Positions 63,489 through 64,000 of a DNA stretch of 64,000 nt are shown piece after piece. The notes under the pieces are model-generated. The model did no database searches. It worked only from the letters and a program-made list of their open reading frames with translations, and was not told the DNA's origin. The stretch comes from Flavihumibacter sp. ZG627 (GTDB taxonomy: Bacteria; Bacteroidota; Bacteroidia; Chitinophagales; Chitinophagaceae). The DNA lies in the NCBI RefSeq assembly GCF_000814325.1, contig NZ_JPHF01000001.1, positions 1 through 64,000 on the forward strand, in the 5' to 3' direction. Each line of letters begins with the position of its first letter. Positions within the stretch are counted from its first letter, which is position 1. A program made the translations under genes and the position numbers.

Positions 63489-63515
63489 GCTCCTCACAGT
63501 AACCCTGTGAGGAGC
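63489..63515 (+). terminator. Hairpin after infB
   Basis: GCTCCTCACAG (63489-63499) pairs perfectly with CTGTGAGGAGC (63505-63515) over TAACC. The downstream run (CATATCATTTTG) is only moderately T-rich. Confidence 0.65.
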
Positions 63516-63549
63516 CATATCATTTTGTTAAATAATCAAACAATCGAAA

Positions 63550-63576
63550 CAGGAGCCCGTCTCCTGTTTTAATTTG
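63550..63576 (+). terminator. Second hairpin between infB and the SurA-like gene
   Basis: CAGGAG (63550-63555) and CTCCTG (63561-63566) with a 5-base loop, then TTTTAATTTG. Terminator-like, but only 7 bp before the next start codon, so it may also limit translation of that gene. Confidence 0.55.
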
Positions 63577-63583
63577 TAGAAGA

Positions 63584-64000
63584 ATGAAGAAATTATTGCT
63601 GCTTTTGACGGCCATCAGCGCCGGCTACCTCACCCAGGCACAAACGCGTAAAGTAGTGGCTGACAAAATTATTGGTGTGGTAGGAGATAAGATCATACTC
63701 CACTCCGATATCAGGAACGCCATCTTTGATGCACAGCGTCAGGGACAAACACTTCCCGATAACCCGGAATGTATCATCATGGAACAGGCCCTTGCTCAGA
63801 AAGCACTGGTGTTACAGGCTGAAAAAGATTCACTGGTTGTGAGTGAGGCAGAGATCGAAGCGCTGCTTGATAACCAGGTTCGTGGTTTCGTTCAGATGTA
63901 CGGTTCCAAAGATGCCCTCGAGCAAATCGCGGGACGAACTGTTTACCAGATAAAGGAAGATTTCAGGCAGTCTTTCACAGAGAGGAAGCAGGCTGAAATG
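63584..64000 (+). CDS. SurA-like periplasmic chaperone/peptidyl-prolyl isomerase (5' part)
   Basis: The frame is open to the window end; 139 residues are visible. Signal peptide MKKLLLLLTAISAGYLTQAQ, then VVADKIIGVVGDKIILHSDI, IFDAQRQGQTLPDNPEC and the helical chaperone segment MEQALAQKALVLQAEKDSLVVSEAEIEALLDNQV. This is the SurA N-terminal domain with the usual start at a helix after a short strand. A parvulin PPIase domain would follow outside the window. Role: folding of outer-membrane proteins. It sits after infB behind two hairpins, so it probably has its own promoter. Confidence 0.85.
   Translation, partial: MKKLLLLLTAISAGYLTQAQTRKVVADKIIGVVGDKIILHSDIRNAIFDAQRQGQTLPDNPECIIMEQALAQKALVLQAEKDSLVVSEAEIEALLDNQVRGFVQMYGSKDALEQIAGRTVYQIKEDFRQSFTERKQAEM

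Overview
The window is a stretch of a Bacteroidota chromosome, most probably from the family Chitinophagaceae. Evidence: two SusC/SusD nutrient-uptake pairs, an ECF sigma/FecR pair in front of an STN-type SusC, many signal-peptidase-II lipoproteins, a DUF4834 gene, a rimP-nusA-infB operon with a promoter of the Bacteroidota type (TTTG, 20 bp, TACATTTG), and GH144-type enzymes like the founding endo-beta-1,2-glucanase of Chitinophaga pinensis. No phage, integrase, insertion sequence or CRISPR array is visible. Two genes (a vanadium-haloperoxidase-like gene and a RibD/DHFR-like gene) are broken.

Layout. 1-374: non-coding, with a degenerate 11-bp-periodic array and two copies of a 27-bp hairpin repeat. 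375-4843: small redox/detoxification group (two aldo/keto reductases flanking a flavodoxin; a CMD-ABM protein and a cupin facing them). 5017-11497: first polysaccharide-utilisation-like locus (SusC, SusD, DUF5077/DUF3472, discoidin lipoprotein), preceded by two LacI-like palindromes. 11586-16456: PKD lipoprotein, frameshifted haloperoxidase, TPR histidine kinase and NarL-type regulator. 16607-29173: tRNA-Asn and mixed housekeeping or hypothetical genes (PAP2, a low-complexity D/R/N/Y protein, Rieske, HflX, outer-membrane barrel, Gfo/Idh/MocA, thiolase, methyltransferase, orphan proteins). 29253-30783: OmpA-like protein with thrombospondin type 3 repeats, and tRNA-Met.

30931-57439 is the main accessory region: ECF sigma, FecR, SusC(STN), SusD, LamG lipoprotein, a terminator-like hairpin, then FG-GAP/UnbV lipoprotein, two GH30, two GH144-like proteins, Gfo/Idh/MocA, GMC oxidoreductase, DoxX, GH43-like, SGNH hydrolase, GH3 beta-glucosidase and a DUF1080 (3-keto-glycoside-acting family) lipoprotein. 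Read together, this looks like a beta-glucan locus (beta-1,6 and/or beta-1,2 linked) in which hydrolases are combined with an oxidoreductase set suited to making and breaking 3-keto-glucosides. The substrate and the 3-keto step are inference.

57508-64000: HAD phosphatase, DUF4834, then the essential translation/transcription operon rimP-nusA-infB and the 5' part of a SurA-like chaperone gene cut by the window edge.

The most unusual non-coding signals are three intergenic arrays of a 7-bp unit (TTANNTC; 49394, 57436, 58119). Two of them supply the stop codon of the preceding gene, and two sit directly in front of the next start codon. The 11-bp-phased array at 39-214 is the other.
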